DNA from: CBDFGE01 sp965247055
GTDB taxonomy: Bacteria > Chloroflexota > Dehalococcoidia > Lucifugimonadales > JAGWBF01
Reading direction: 5' to 3'
Assembly (NCBI GenBank): GCA_965247055.1
Contig: CBDFGE010000002.1
Coordinates: forward strand, 62,001 to 126,000
Length of the DNA: 64,000 nt
The position numbers and the translations under genes were made by a program. Of the stretch, positions 16,528 to 25,539 are shown piece after piece (the stretch's first letter is position 1; every line of letters begins with the position of its first letter). A model generated the notes under the pieces. That model searched no databases and was not told where the DNA came from. It saw nothing but the letters and a program-made list of their open reading frames with translations.

Positions 16528-17883
16528 CTACACAGGCCCGTCCTGGGCCTGGGCTACCGTTAGGAGGGTCCCATCTACTTTTAGTATCTTGACCCTCTCA
16601 CCTGCCTGGATAACATTACCATCTTCCGACACTGCTGTCCACACTTCGCTGGCTATCTGGACCGTGCCCCTGGGCGACAGGTCTGTGGTGGCTATACCCA
16701 CTGCCCCCAACAGCGAAGAGGGGGGCGGCCCCAGCACCGCCACCTCCCGACGGGACCGTACCACTGTCCAGAAGAACCAGGCCCCGAGCAGGGTGAGGGC
16801 GCCCGTGACGGACCCCAGAAGCCATCGGCTTACCTCTACCGAAGGCATTGTCGGTGAGGGGCTGCCGAAGCTGGAAAACAACAGGAGCCCCCCCAAGATG
16901 AAGCTCACGATGGCGCCGATTCCCAGCACGCCGAACCCCGCGACGAACAACTCAGCCGTCAGTAATATTCCCGCCAGAAGGATGAACCCCACGGCCGCCC
17001 AGTTCACCGGCAGGTTGCCCAGGCTGACAAAGGCCAGGAGCAGCAGAATGACCCCCACCACCCCGGGAACGATGGTGCCCGGATTGAACAGCTCTATGAC
17101 AAGGCCCAGGCCGCCCAGGGAGAGAAGCAGGAACGATATGTTGGGATCGGCGAGGAAGAAGAGGAACTTCTCCACCACGCTCATCTTGATCTCCCGCAGC
17201 GCCAGGCCCTCGGTGTCAAGCGTCCGCGGTCCCGACTCAGTCTCGACAGTCCTCCCGTCTATCTGCCGCAGAAGGTCGTCCACGTCCCTGGCCACGAAGT
17301 CCACCACGTTGAGATCGACGGCCTGCTGCACGTCGTAGGCCTTGGCCTTGAGTACCGTGGCTTCCAGGGCGTCCCCGTTCCTGCCGCGTCGCTGGGCGAT
17401 ACCCCTCATGTCGGCGGCGGTGGCCTCCATCACCTTGCTTTTGAGGGTCTCGGGAAGGTCCTCTCCCCCCGAGCCGACGGGGGACGCGGCGCCTATGCTG
17501 GTGCTGGGAGCCATGACGGCGAAGTTGGCCGCCGCGGTGATAAAAGTGCCCGCGGAGGCCGCCCGGGCACCCGGTGGGTACACATAGACCACGGTGGGCA
17601 CCCGGTCCGAGAGGAGGGCTTCCGTTATCTTCTGGGTCGAGCTGAGGAAGCCGCCGGGGGTGTCCAGCTTGATAATCACCACCTCCGGCCCGTCCTCTTC
17701 CCCCTTTTCTACGACTCGCGAGATGAACCTCTGAGTCACGGGGTTTATCATGCCGTCAACCTCAGCCACGAGGGCATGACGCTCCTGCGCCATCACCGGT
17801 CCGGCAATGCCCAGCGCCAGGGCGGTGGCGGATAGAAGGAGCAACGTCCACCGTAAGGGGCTATGCTTGTCTTTGAGTGCCAT
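16528..17883 (-). CDS. NfeD1b/ClpP-class membrane serine protease
   Basis: This 451-residue protein has a signal segment (LLLLSATALALGIAGPVMAQ). A ClpP-like domain (about 35-235) carries KLDTPGGFLSSTQ, a candidate catalytic Ser in ARAASAGTFI, and the GAASPVGSGGE loop. Four to five membrane helices follow (about 250-350), then a C-terminal OB-fold NfeD domain (LGAVGIATTDLSPRGTVQI). In other bacteria and archaea these proteases cleave or interact with the neighbouring stomatin. The full architecture is intact. Confidence 0.92.
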   Translation of the reverse strand: MALKDKHSPLRWTLLLLSATALALGIAGPVMAQERHALVAEVDGMINPVTQRFISRVVEKGEEDGPEVVIIKLDTPGGFLSSTQKITEALLSDRVPTVVYVYPPGARAASAGTFITAAANFAVMAPSTSIGAASPVGSGGEDLPETLKSKVMEATAADMRGIAQRRGRNGDALEATVLKAKAYDVQQAVDLNVVDFVARDVDDLLRQIDGRTVETESGPRTLDTEGLALREIKMSVVEKFLFFLADPNISFLLLSLGGLGLVIELFNPGTIVPGVVGVILLLLAFVSLGNLPVNWAAVGFILLAGILLTAELFVAGFGVLGIGAIVSFILGGLLLFSSFGSPSPTMPSVEVSRWLLGSVTGALTLLGAWFFWTVVRSRREVAVLGPPPSSLLGAVGIATTDLSPRGTVQIASEVWTAVSEDGNVIQAGERVKILKVDGTLLTVAQAQDGPV

Positions 17884-18042
17884 GGTCTACGCTCTTTCCC
17901 AAGCTTGTTGAGAGTAGGCTGGCCCGCCTCTTTAATAATGTCCGGGTACCCTAACGATGTCAACATGAGGAACCGCGCCCCCAGGCACGTCCACAACATG
18001 CTGTGGTAAGGCTGTCCAACACGGTCCCATCCACACGGCTCG

Positions 18043-18071
18043 TTGACACGGACTTGGAGGGGGATTACACT
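18043..18071 (+). promoter_or_regulatory. Promoter of glyA
   Basis: A perfect TTGACA (18043-18048) and TACACT (18066-18071) are 17 bases apart. The leader would be about 60 bases. The rest of the 254-base gap upstream of glyA shows no other structure I can name. Confidence 0.65.
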
Positions 18072-18137
18072 ACGGCTCGTACCTGGCAGGCCATCCGAGA
18101 GGTGCTTGCAGGATACAGGATATAGGAAGGAAGGGGT

Positions 18138-19382
18138 ATGGCGTCGCTGGCAGAGCTCGACCCGGAGGTTGCCGGGGCAATTCAAAATGAAAACGAACGC
18201 CAGCGCAGGAGCATAGTGCTCATCGCGTCGGAGAACTACGCGAGCCGGGACGTATTGGAGGCCCAGGCTACCCTGATGAACAACAAGTATGCCGAAGGCT
18301 ATCCCGGCAGGAGGTACTATGGTGGCTGCGAATACGTCGACGTGGTGGAGCGCCTGGCGATAGAAAGGGCCAGGACGCTGTTCAAAGCCCAGCACGCCAA
18401 CGTGCAGCCACACAGCGGAGCCCAGGCCAATATGGCTGCCTACTTCTCCCTCCTCCAGCCGGGGGACACGGTCATGGGCATGCGGCTGGACCAGGGGGGC
18501 CATCTGACCCACGGTAGCCCCGTCAACTTCTCTGGGAAGCTGTACAACTTCGTCGCGTATGGGGTCAGGCGGGAAACCGAGACGATAGACTACGACGAGG
18601 TGGACAGGCTGGCCAGGGAGCACGCGCCAAAGCTGATAGTGGCCGGCTACACCGCCTATCCCCGCATCATAGATTTCCAGCGGTTCCGCGAGATCGCCGA
18701 CACAGTGGGGGCGATTCTCATGGTCGATATGGCCCATATCGCCGGCCTGATTGCCGCCGGGGTCCACCCCTCCCCCCTGCCCCATGCCCAGGTTGTGACC
18801 TCGACCACCCAGAAGACCATGCGAGGCCCCAGGGGTGGGCTGATCCTGTGCGATGAAGAGCTTGGCCAGAAGGTAGACCGTGCTGTCTTTCCGTTCACCC
18901 AGGGGGGACCCTTCATGCATGTGATCGCCGCGAAGGCAGTGTGCTTCGGCGAGGCCATGAGGCCGGAGTTTACGGTATACCAGAGGCAGGTCGTGGACAA
19001 CACCCGTGTCCTGGCCCAGGAGCTCGCCGAAGGGGGTCTTAGGATCGTTTCGGGGGGCACGGACAATCACCTCCTTCTCGTGGACGTGACGCCCTTGGGC
19101 ATCACCGGCAAGGACGCCGAGGAGGCCCTGGAACGAGTGAACATTGTGGCCAACAAGAACACCATCCCCTACGACCCGCGGCCGCCCCGCATATGTAGCG
19201 GCCTTCGTCTCGGCACGCCGGCCGTCACCAGCAGGGGCTTCGGGAAAGGGGAGATGGAGAGGGTGGCTTCCATGATCGTACGGCTGCTCTCCAGTATCGG
19301 CGACGAGATGGTGGCGAAGGACGTCAGTGAACAGGTGGAGGACCTTACCTCACGTTTCCCCGTGCCTGGGCTCGACCGCTAA
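18138..19382 (+). CDS. glyA: Serine hydroxymethyltransferase
   Basis: This 414-residue PLP enzyme interconverts serine and glycine, charging tetrahydrofolate. Marks include VLIASENYASRDVLEAQ, NKYAEGYPGRRYYGG, PHSGAQANMAAY, DMAHIAGLIAAG and the PLP lysine in STTQKTMRGPRGG. The residue before the lysine is Gln; in most family members it is His (HK). The rest, including FTQGGPFMHVIAAKA and SGLRLGTPAVTSRG, is normal. ATG follows AGGAAGGAAGGGG. It is followed 52 bases later by rpsF with its own promoter signal. Confidence 0.95.
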   Translation: MASLAELDPEVAGAIQNENERQRRSIVLIASENYASRDVLEAQATLMNNKYAEGYPGRRYYGGCEYVDVVERLAIERARTLFKAQHANVQPHSGAQANMAAYFSLLQPGDTVMGMRLDQGGHLTHGSPVNFSGKLYNFVAYGVRRETETIDYDEVDRLAREHAPKLIVAGYTAYPRIIDFQRFREIADTVGAILMVDMAHIAGLIAAGVHPSPLPHAQVVTSTTQKTMRGPRGGLILCDEELGQKVDRAVFPFTQGGPFMHVIAAKAVCFGEAMRPEFTVYQRQVVDNTRVLAQELAEGGLRIVSGGTDNHLLLVDVTPLGITGKDAEEALERVNIVANKNTIPYDPRPPRICSGLRLGTPAVTSRGFGKGEMERVASMIVRLLSSIGDEMVAKDVSEQVEDLTSRFPVPGLDR

Positions 19383-19392
19383 GTTCAGCAGA

Positions 19393-19401
19393 TGTTATAA
19401 T
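19393..19401 (+). promoter_or_regulatory. Extended -10 promoter of rpsF
   Basis: TG-T-TATAAT at 19393-19401 is a perfect extended -10 element. A weak TCGACC (19372-19377) lies 18 bases upstream of the hexamer. The leader to the TTG start would be about 26 bases. Confidence 0.55.
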
Positions 19402-19433
19402 CAGACCTGTATTCGGCCTTATCGGAGTGTGCA

Positions 19434-20510
19434 TTGCGGGAATACGAGATAGTAATTGTGTTGAGCCCCGTGCTGTCCCAGGACGAGTCCTCAGCGACCT
19501 GGGGGCGGTTTAAGGAGCTGATCACGCAGCACGGAGGCGACATCACCTACGAAGACATGTGGGGCTTGAGGAGGCTGGCATATCCCATAAGGAAGGGGGG
19601 CCACACCTTCCTTGAGGGTAACTACCTCGTCAGCCGCTTTGGCACAGACACTCTTGTTCCTGAGGAGCTGGAAACTCAGCTCAAGCTATCCGAGAACGTG
19701 CTGCGGCACCTGGTCGTCAGGGCAGAAGGGCCTACTCCGGCCCCCGTTCAGCCCAGGGTGCCCCCACGGGAGGTATCTGAAGGCGTGGCGGTGGCCCAGG
19801 CCGGAGAAGAAGTCCCCGAGGTGGTAGAGGCGGCTGTGGCTGCGGTTGATGGGACGGGGCCCGAGGATGTGACGGGACCGGTAGCCGAGGTGGCTGAGGA
19901 GCTGGTGGCGGTAGCGGAGGCAGAGGCGCCCGAGGACGTCGCTGAGGCGCCGGTGGTCGTAGCAGAGGAAGAGGCAGCGCCCGAGGATGTTGCTGAGGTG
20001 GCGGTGGTCGTAGCAGAGGAAGAGGCAGCGCCCGAGGATGTTGCTGAGGAGCCGGTGGCCGTAGCAGAGGAAGAGGCAGCGCCCGAGGATGTTGCTGAGG
20101 CGGCGGTGGCCGTAGCAGAGGAAGAGGCAGCGCCCGAGGATGTTGCTGAGGCGGCGGTGGCCGTAGCAGAGGAAGAGGCAGCGCCCGAGGATGTTGCTGA
20201 GGCGGCGGTGGCCGTAGCAGAGGAAGAGGCAGTGCCCGAGGATGTTGCTGAGGAGCCTGTCGCCGTAGCAGAGGAAGAGGCAGCGCCCGAGGATGTTGCT
20301 GAGGAGCCGGTGGCCGTAGCCGAGGAAGAGGCGGCGCCCGAGGATGTTGCTGAGGCGCCGGTGGCCGTAGCCGAGGAACAGGCGGCGCCCGAGCATGTTG
20401 CTGAGGAGCCGGTGGCCGTAGCAGAGGAAGAGGCAGCGCCCGAGGATGTTGCTGAGGCGCCGGTCGCCGTAGAGCAGGAGAAGGTGACTTCCGAGGAAGA
20501 AGAGCTCTAG
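19434..20510 (+). CDS. rpsF: Ribosomal protein S6 with long acidic repeat tail
   Basis: Residues 1-98 are a normal S6 domain (REYEIVIVLSPVLSQDE, GLRRLAYPIRKGGHTFLEGNYLV, LSENVLRHLVVR). The protein then continues to 358 residues with a tail dominated by 17-residue units of type APEDVAEEPVAVAEEEA, about eleven in tandem. S6 is usually about 95-130 residues. The tail is strongly acidic and low in complexity; E. coli S6 also has an acidic end, but there it is added by RimK. TTG at 19434 is the likely start, after CGGAG. rpsF-ssb-rpsR order is conserved across bacteria and supports the call. Confidence 0.92.
   Translation: MREYEIVIVLSPVLSQDESSATWGRFKELITQHGGDITYEDMWGLRRLAYPIRKGGHTFLEGNYLVSRFGTDTLVPEELETQLKLSENVLRHLVVRAEGPTPAPVQPRVPPREVSEGVAVAQAGEEVPEVVEAAVAAVDGTGPEDVTGPVAEVAEELVAVAEAEAPEDVAEAPVVVAEEEAAPEDVAEVAVVVAEEEAAPEDVAEEPVAVAEEEAAPEDVAEAAVAVAEEEAAPEDVAEAAVAVAEEEAAPEDVAEAAVAVAEEEAVPEDVAEEPVAVAEEEAAPEDVAEEPVAVAEEEAAPEDVAEAPVAVAEEQAAPEHVAEEPVAVAEEEAAPEDVAEAPVAVEQEKVTSEEEEL
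19926..20484 (+). repeat. 51-base in-frame tandem repeat (minisatellite) in rpsF
   Basis: About eleven copies of a 51-base unit lie head to tail, each coding 17 residues and beginning GCGCCCGAGGATGTTGCTGA. Central copies are nearly identical in DNA, while the first and last are diverged. This pattern suggests recent expansion and possible copy-number variation or assembly collapse. Confidence 0.93.
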
Positions 20511-20529
20511 GAGTAGGTGGGACTTAGCC

Positions 20530-20937
20530 ATGACGATGAACAAGATACTGGTGATAGGAAACCTGGGAAGGGACCCGGAGATGAGGTACACCCCCAGCGG
20601 CCAGGCGGTCACCAATTTCACCGTCGCCACCAACCGCAAGTACACCGCTGCCGATGGGGAGAGTAAGGAAGAGACGGAGTGGTTCAGGGTCTCGGCCTGG
20701 GGGCGGCTGGCGGAGACGTGCAATCAGTACCTGGCAAAGGGGCGAAAGGTATACGTCGAGGGAAGGCTGAGAAGCCGTAGCTATGAGACCCGGGACGGGC
20801 AGACGCGCTTCGAGAATGAGATCGTTGCCAACGACGTCCGGTTCATAGGTACCCCGGCCGGCAGGGGAGATGAGTTCCCGCAAGAGGTGGAACAGGACGC
20901 GGAGTCGGGGATGGGGGTCGATGACCTCCCATTCTAG
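20530..20937 (+). CDS. ssb: Single-stranded DNA-binding protein
   Basis: This 135-residue OB-fold protein has NKILVIGNLGRDPEMRYTPSGQAV, EETEWFRVSAWGRLAETC, KGRKVYVEGRLRSRSYE and the acidic tip DDLPF that recruits partner proteins. It coats single-stranded DNA during replication and repair. The start is ATG at 20530 or 20536; the second gives the more usual MNKILVIGNL. It lies between rpsF and rpsR as in many bacteria. Confidence 0.96.
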   Translation: MTMNKILVIGNLGRDPEMRYTPSGQAVTNFTVATNRKYTAADGESKEETEWFRVSAWGRLAETCNQYLAKGRKVYVEGRLRSRSYETRDGQTRFENEIVANDVRFIGTPAGRGDEFPQEVEQDAESGMGVDDLPF

Positions 20938-20969
20938 ACCCGAACTCGGGTGGAGGTGATAGTCTAGTT

Positions 20970-21263
20970 ATGGCCAGGAGTCAGCCACAAAGGGGAGGTG
21001 CCGCGGGCGCGAGATCCCGGCCCAGAGGACGCTATGTCCCGAGGCGTAAAGTTTGCGGTTTCTGCGTCGAGAAAATAGCGGTCATCGACTATAAGGACGT
21101 AAGCAGGCTCAGGCGTTACATCTCCGACCGGTTCAAGATGGAGCCCAGGAGAAGGACGGGAGTGTGTGCCGCCCATCAGCGCAAACTGGCCACCGCGATC
21201 AAACGGGCCAGGCATCTCGCCATGCTACCCCTTGCCCCAGCCCATAGTCGTCCGCCAGGGTAG
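20970..21263 (+). CDS. rpsR: Ribosomal protein S18, cysteine-containing form
   Basis: This 97-residue basic protein has RRKVCGFCVEK, the S18 core IDYKDVSRLRRYISDRFKMEPRR and GVCAAHQRKLATAIKRARHLAMLP. The CxxC pair together with the later Cys and His are the zinc ligands of the Zn-binding S18 type. ATG follows GGAGGTGAT. The rplI gene that often follows is absent; a membrane foldase gene lies downstream instead. Confidence 0.94.
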   Translation: MARSQPQRGGAAGARSRPRGRYVPRRKVCGFCVEKIAVIDYKDVSRLRRYISDRFKMEPRRRTGVCAAHQRKLATAIKRARHLAMLPLAPAHSRPPG

Positions 21264-21370
21264 GTCTCTGCCGGCATTGAGGCCCTGTATGCAACACTGC
21301 CTCTGGATCAGCGCCCCCGTTCCGCTGAGTCCAAGGGAGCTTATCCTGGTAAAACTCAGGGTGCCCTGAC

Positions 21371-22513
21371 ATGTCCACTCCACGAAACAGGCAGTCTTCC
21401 AGGCCGGAGCCTACCGATAGGAGGATGCGCAGCCGAAAGCTCCAGCGGCCGGACCGGCGAATGGCCGTGCCGGAGGAGGAACGGAAACGGCACAGGTGGC
21501 GCTTTATCATCGGGATATTCGTCCTGCTGACCATCGGCGGAATCGTGGGCTACGGTTTCTACGACAAGTTCGTCGCGCCCCCCCAGGTGCTGGCTGCCAG
21601 GGTCGGCGATACCCGTTACACCCAGGGGGACCTGGTGAACCGCCTTCGTATGCTGCAGGCTGCCGCTGTGGCACAGGGACAGGAGTTCGACTTCACCAGC
21701 AGAGTCTTCGAGGTGCTCCTAGGTATGGCCGATGCCGAGCTCATCCGCCGGTCAGGCCCAACGCACGGCGTCCAGGTCACCGAGGCCGATTTGGAGAGCG
21801 TGCTGCGGGAGCAGTTTTTCCCGGATGTTCCCGAGGGCCAGGAGGCACCCAAGGGCCAGGTCGAGCAGGAGTACAGACTAAATTACAGGCGGTTCCTGGA
21901 CAGAAGCCACCTGTCGGACAAGGACTACCGGCAAATTCTGGAAGAGGAGCTATACAAGACAAAGCTTCGGGAGAAGCTGGGCGAGCAGGTCCCCTCAATC
22001 GGAGAGCAGGTGGAGGTCCACTGGATCAAGGTGCCCAGCCCCGGTCAGGGCGGGCTGGGGGTTCCCAGTTTACCCCTCGATCTAGAGATACGCGCGCGCC
22101 TGGAGGATGAGGACTTCGCGAAGGTGGCTCAGGAAGTCCCGTCGAACGACCGGTACGCGGACAAGAAGGGTTACGTGGGATGGGTGCCAAGGGGGGCATT
22201 CCCCGATTTGGACCATATCCTGTTCGGGAACGAGGAAGAAGAAGCCATCGCCATCAACGTGATCAGCGCGCCTATCAATATCCAGGATGGAACCTTTATC
22301 CTGAAGGTGACGGCGGGGCCGGAAGGGCGCCAGATCGCCGAGAACATGAGGGGGAAGCTGAAGGACCAGGCACTGGACAGCTGGCTGGCTGCTGAGAAGG
22401 AGATAGGGTCGAAGGCGGGGTGGTGGGAGGTGAACTTCAGGAGTGATATCTACAACTGGGTAGCGAACCAGGTCAGGGAAGCGGCCCCTCGCATCACCCC
22501 GCCACCCGGTTGA
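21371..22513 (+). CDS. Membrane-anchored SurA/PpiC-like peptidyl-prolyl isomerase
   Basis: The 380-residue protein has a basic, Arg-rich cytoplasmic start (about 1-42) and one membrane anchor (FIIGIFVLLTIGGIVGYGFY). An extracytoplasmic SurA_N-type helical domain follows (VGDTRYTQGDLVNRLRMLQA, VTEADLESVLREQFF). The C-terminal part resembles a parvulin PPIase (DDFAKVA-like, KKGYVGWVPRGAFP, FILKVT). It probably helps fold exported proteins. The PPIase core is diverged, so catalytic activity is less certain than the chaperone role. Start ATG lacks a strong ribosome-binding site. Confidence 0.82.
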   Translation: MSTPRNRQSSRPEPTDRRMRSRKLQRPDRRMAVPEEERKRHRWRFIIGIFVLLTIGGIVGYGFYDKFVAPPQVLAARVGDTRYTQGDLVNRLRMLQAAAVAQGQEFDFTSRVFEVLLGMADAELIRRSGPTHGVQVTEADLESVLREQFFPDVPEGQEAPKGQVEQEYRLNYRRFLDRSHLSDKDYRQILEEELYKTKLREKLGEQVPSIGEQVEVHWIKVPSPGQGGLGVPSLPLDLEIRARLEDEDFAKVAQEVPSNDRYADKKGYVGWVPRGAFPDLDHILFGNEEEEAIAINVISAPINIQDGTFILKVTAGPEGRQIAENMRGKLKDQALDSWLAAEKEIGSKAGWWEVNFRSDIYNWVANQVREAAPRITPPPG

Positions 22514-22532
22514 CCGGTAAGGGAAGGAAGGG

Positions 22533-23843
22533 TTGGAAGCTCCCAGAGTGGTAGGCGTCGGGCTTATGGGCCTCGGCGTCGTAGGCGGCGGTGTGGCCCG
22601 GGCCCTCCTGCATCCGTCCCGTGGCGGTGCTCTGAAGGCCGGCCTTCCCATCATTCTGAAAAAGGTCCTGGTCAGGGATCTGACCAAGCGCCGTGCTATT
22701 CAGGTGCCCGAGGGGCTCGTTACCGCGGACCCCCAGGACATACTCTGCAGTCCCGAAGTTGACGTGGTGGTCGAGGTGATCGGAGGGGAGTGCCCCGCCC
22801 TCGGCTACATCCAAGAGGCCCTCTCCAGAGGGAAACACGTGGTGACGGCCAACAAGGAGGTAATGGCCAAGCACGGGCCAGAGCTGATTGCGCTGGCCGC
22901 GGCCAACAAGGTCAACCTTCTCTTCGAGGCCAGCGTGGGAGGAGGTATACCCATCATCGGCCCCCTGATGAAGGACCTCCTGGCCAACGACATCCGGTCC
23001 ATACGGGCCATCATCAACGGTACCACCAACTACGTGCTCACCCGCATGGCCAAGGATGGGATGGACTTCGAGGATGCGTTGGGGGAGGCGCAGGAGCGGG
23101 GCTACGCGGAGGCGGACCCCAGCAACGATGTCGAGGGCACAGACGCGGCGTACAAGCTGGCGGTGCTGGCTACCCTCGCCTTCCATACCAGAGTCCACGC
23201 CGACGACGTCTACCGGGAGGGCATTTCTCGCCTCAGGGCCCAGGACTTCCGCTATGCCCATGAGCTGGGATACGCCATCAAGCTCCTCGCGATAGCAAAG
23301 CTCGATGGCGACTCTGTCCAGGTGAGGGTACACCCGGCCCTGGTGCCTGAGGACCATATGCTGGCAAAGGTGGACGAGGTCTTCAACGCCGTTGAGGTGG
23401 AAGGTGACCTGATGGGGAGGGTCCTGTTTCACGGGATGGGCGCAGGACGGGAGCCCACCACCAGCGCCGTGGTGGGGGATGTGCTGGAGATAGCCCGAAA
23501 GCTGGGTTCGGGAGTCCAGCCCGTGCCCGCCCCCGACGTGCGAAACGTTCTTGGCATCGCCCCCATGGTCCGGCTGACCGCCAGATATTACCTGCGGTTG
23601 AACGTCGCCGACAGGCCGGGCGTGCTCGCCCAGATCGCCACGATCCTGGGTGACCATGATATCAGCATCGCTTCAGTAATCCAGAAGGATACCGACCCCG
23701 CCGCTCAGAAGGCGGAGATCGTCGTTACCACCCACCCGGCGAGAGAAGACGCTATGCAGGCATCCCTCGAGCGTATGGAGCGTCTCGAGGTGGTGCGGGA
23801 GATCAGTAACCTGGTCCGGATGGAAGACTGGCCCCTGAGCTAG
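22533..23843 (+). CDS. hom: Homoserine dehydrogenase with ACT domain
   Basis: This 436-residue enzyme reduces aspartate semialdehyde to homoserine. The NAD(P) motif GLMGLGVVGGGVA lies at the start. VTANKEVMAKHG, GTTNYVLTRM, GYAEADPSNDVEGTDAAYKLA and HGMGAGREPTTSAV follow. A C-terminal ACT domain (about 350-430, LNVADRPGVLAQIATILGDHDISIASVIQ) suggests feedback control by threonine. TTG at 22533 is the start. thrC follows directly. Confidence 0.95.
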   Translation: MEAPRVVGVGLMGLGVVGGGVARALLHPSRGGALKAGLPIILKKVLVRDLTKRRAIQVPEGLVTADPQDILCSPEVDVVVEVIGGECPALGYIQEALSRGKHVVTANKEVMAKHGPELIALAAANKVNLLFEASVGGGIPIIGPLMKDLLANDIRSIRAIINGTTNYVLTRMAKDGMDFEDALGEAQERGYAEADPSNDVEGTDAAYKLAVLATLAFHTRVHADDVYREGISRLRAQDFRYAHELGYAIKLLAIAKLDGDSVQVRVHPALVPEDHMLAKVDEVFNAVEVEGDLMGRVLFHGMGAGREPTTSAVVGDVLEIARKLGSGVQPVPAPDVRNVLGIAPMVRLTARYYLRLNVADRPGVLAQIATILGDHDISIASVIQKDTDPAAQKAEIVVTTHPAREDAMQASLERMERLEVVREISNLVRMEDWPLS

Positions 23844-23891
23844 CCCCACGTACTTGTGGGGAGGTCCCAGCTTATTGGAGGAGGCGCCCTT

Positions 23892-24974
23892 ATGATGGGC
23901 GAGGGTGTTCTGAGGAAATACAGCAGGTTCCTGCCCGTGACTGCCAACACTCCCATGATAACCCTGGGGGAGGGTAACACCCCCCTGGTCAAGTCTGCCA
24001 GGCTAGGTAGGGAGTTGGGCTGCGAGGAGCTGTACTTCAAGCTGGAGGGGTGTAACCCTTCCGGGTCCTTCAAAGACAGGGGGATGGTGGTGGCGGTCGC
24101 AAAGACCCTGGAGGCCGGAGGTACGTCTATAATGTGTGCCTCCACCGGCAACACCAGCGCCTCTGCGGCGGCCTACGGTGGCCGCTTTAATCTGCCTACA
24201 ATAGTGTTGGTCCCCAAGGGGGACATCGCAGGCGGAAAGCTGGCCCAGGCAATGGCATATGGAGCCACGATAGTTTCCGTTGACGGGTCCTTCGACCAGG
24301 CCCTAAAGCTGGTGCGCGCCATCACGGCGACGTATCCGATAACACTGGTCAACTCGGTAAATCCCCGCCGGCTGGAAGGGCAGAAGACGGCGGCCTTTGA
24401 GATAGTCGACTCCCTGGGTGATGCGCCTGACTACGTGTTCATTCCGGTGGGTAACGCTGGCAACATTACTGCATACTGGGCGGGGTTCCAGGAGTACCAC
24501 AGATGCGGCATGGCCAGCAAGACTCCCAAGATGATGGGTTTTCAAGCGGAAGGGGCGGCGCCCATCGTGCGAGGGGAGCCGGTGCTCAACCCCACCACCG
24601 TCGCATCCGCGGTACGCATAGGCAACCCCGCGAGTTGGAAGGGTGCGGAGGCCGCCAGGGACGAGTCGGGCGGGGTTATCGACATGGTCAGCGACGAGGA
24701 GATACTTGAGGCCTACCGGCTCCTGGCATCCCGGGAGGGCGTATTTTGTGAGCCCGCCTCGGCAGCCGCCTTTGCCGGCCTGATGAAGCTCCGCGGCCGG
24801 GAGCTGGGTCTAGCCAAGGGCCGGGTAGTGTGTATAATAACTGGGACGGGACTCAAGGACCCGGAGCTTGCAGCCCGGTCAGCCCGCTCGGATGTAATAG
24901 AGGTGCGCCCAGACCTGGCGGAGGTGGAAGCTGCGCTGAAACTCCCGTCGCTGGAGGGAGTCAAGGATGGCTGA
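23892..24974 (+). CDS. thrC: Threonine synthase
   Basis: This PLP enzyme converts phosphohomoserine to threonine. It has LGEGNTPLVKSARLGRELG, the PLP lysine in NPSGSFKDRGM, STGNTSASAAAYGGR, PVGNAGNITAYWAG and a C-terminal CIITGTGLKDPE. ATG at 23892 is chosen because GGAGGAGG lies 7 bases upstream; an in-frame start at 23856 would precede that site. The thrB gene (homoserine kinase) is not in the window. The stop overlaps folE by 8 bases. Confidence 0.94.
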   Translation: MMGEGVLRKYSRFLPVTANTPMITLGEGNTPLVKSARLGRELGCEELYFKLEGCNPSGSFKDRGMVVAVAKTLEAGGTSIMCASTGNTSASAAAYGGRFNLPTIVLVPKGDIAGGKLAQAMAYGATIVSVDGSFDQALKLVRAITATYPITLVNSVNPRRLEGQKTAAFEIVDSLGDAPDYVFIPVGNAGNITAYWAGFQEYHRCGMASKTPKMMGFQAEGAAPIVRGEPVLNPTTVASAVRIGNPASWKGAEAARDESGGVIDMVSDEEILEAYRLLASREGVFCEPASAAAFAGLMKLRGRELGLAKGRVVCIITGTGLKDPELAARSARSDVIEVRPDLAEVEAALKLPSLEGVKDG

Positions 24975-25539
24975 AGACCAGCGCATCGAGTCCGCCGTAT
25001 TCGCCATCCTTGAGGCCATAGGGGAAGACACCGGTAGAGAGGGGCTCAGGGATACGCCCCGCCGGGTTGCCCGTATGTACGCCGAGCTTTTCTCGGGGAT
25101 AGGGAAAGACCCCCGGTCCGCGCTGGATATGGTCTTCGAAGAGGATGGGCATGGGGAAGACGTCGTGGTCGTCCGCGACGTGCCCTTCTTCTCTATGTGT
25201 GAGCATCACCTGTTGCCCTTTTTCGGGCAGGCCCACATAGGCTATCTGCCCAGAGGCAAGATCGCGGGAGCAAGCAAACTGGCGCGGGCTTTGGAGGTGC
25301 TGGCGCGGCGTCCGCAGGTCCAGGAGCGGATGACCGCCCAGCTTGCCGACGCGGTCCACGATGTGTTGAGGCCCGAGGGAGCAGCCGTGGTGATTGAGGC
25401 TGAGCACTTGTGCATGTCCATGAGGGGAGTAAAGACGAGGGGCAGCCTCATTGTCACCTACGCAGCCCGCGGCTCCTTTGATGGCCGCGGCATAAGTAGG
25501 GGGGAGCTCGTAGCACTACTGCAACGGAGGGGGCAGTGA
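24967..25539 (+). CDS. folE: GTP cyclohydrolase I
   Basis: This 190-residue enzyme makes dihydroneopterin triphosphate for folate synthesis. It has GREGLRDTPRRVARMYAELFSG, the zinc-site cysteine and histidine region MCEHHLLPFFGQAHIGYLP, GASKLARALEVLARRPQVQERMT and the second Cys in EAEHLCMSMRG. It starts inside the end of thrC and ends with a GTGA overlap with the next gene, so it is translated as part of an operon. Folate supply fits with glyA and the ThyX-like gene nearby. Confidence 0.96.
   Translation: MAEDQRIESAVFAILEAIGEDTGREGLRDTPRRVARMYAELFSGIGKDPRSALDMVFEEDGHGEDVVVVRDVPFFSMCEHHLLPFFGQAHIGYLPRGKIAGASKLARALEVLARRPQVQERMTAQLADAVHDVLRPEGAAVVIEAEHLCMSMRGVKTRGSLIVTYAARGSFDGRGISRGELVALLQRRGQ

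Noticed and set aside
17793..19070. A 425-codon minus-strand frame opposite glyA
   Set aside because: It is antisense to glyA with low-quality composition; glyA motifs are complete on the other strand.
19926..20484. The tandem array as a possible CRISPR
   Set aside because: Repeats are directly adjacent with no unique spacers and stay in frame within rpsF.
19686..20723. A repeat-rich minus-strand frame (ILGRCLFLCYGHR units) opposite rpsF
   Set aside because: It is the mirror of the 51-base repeat in rpsF, which is in frame with a normal S6 domain; no start context supports the antisense frame.
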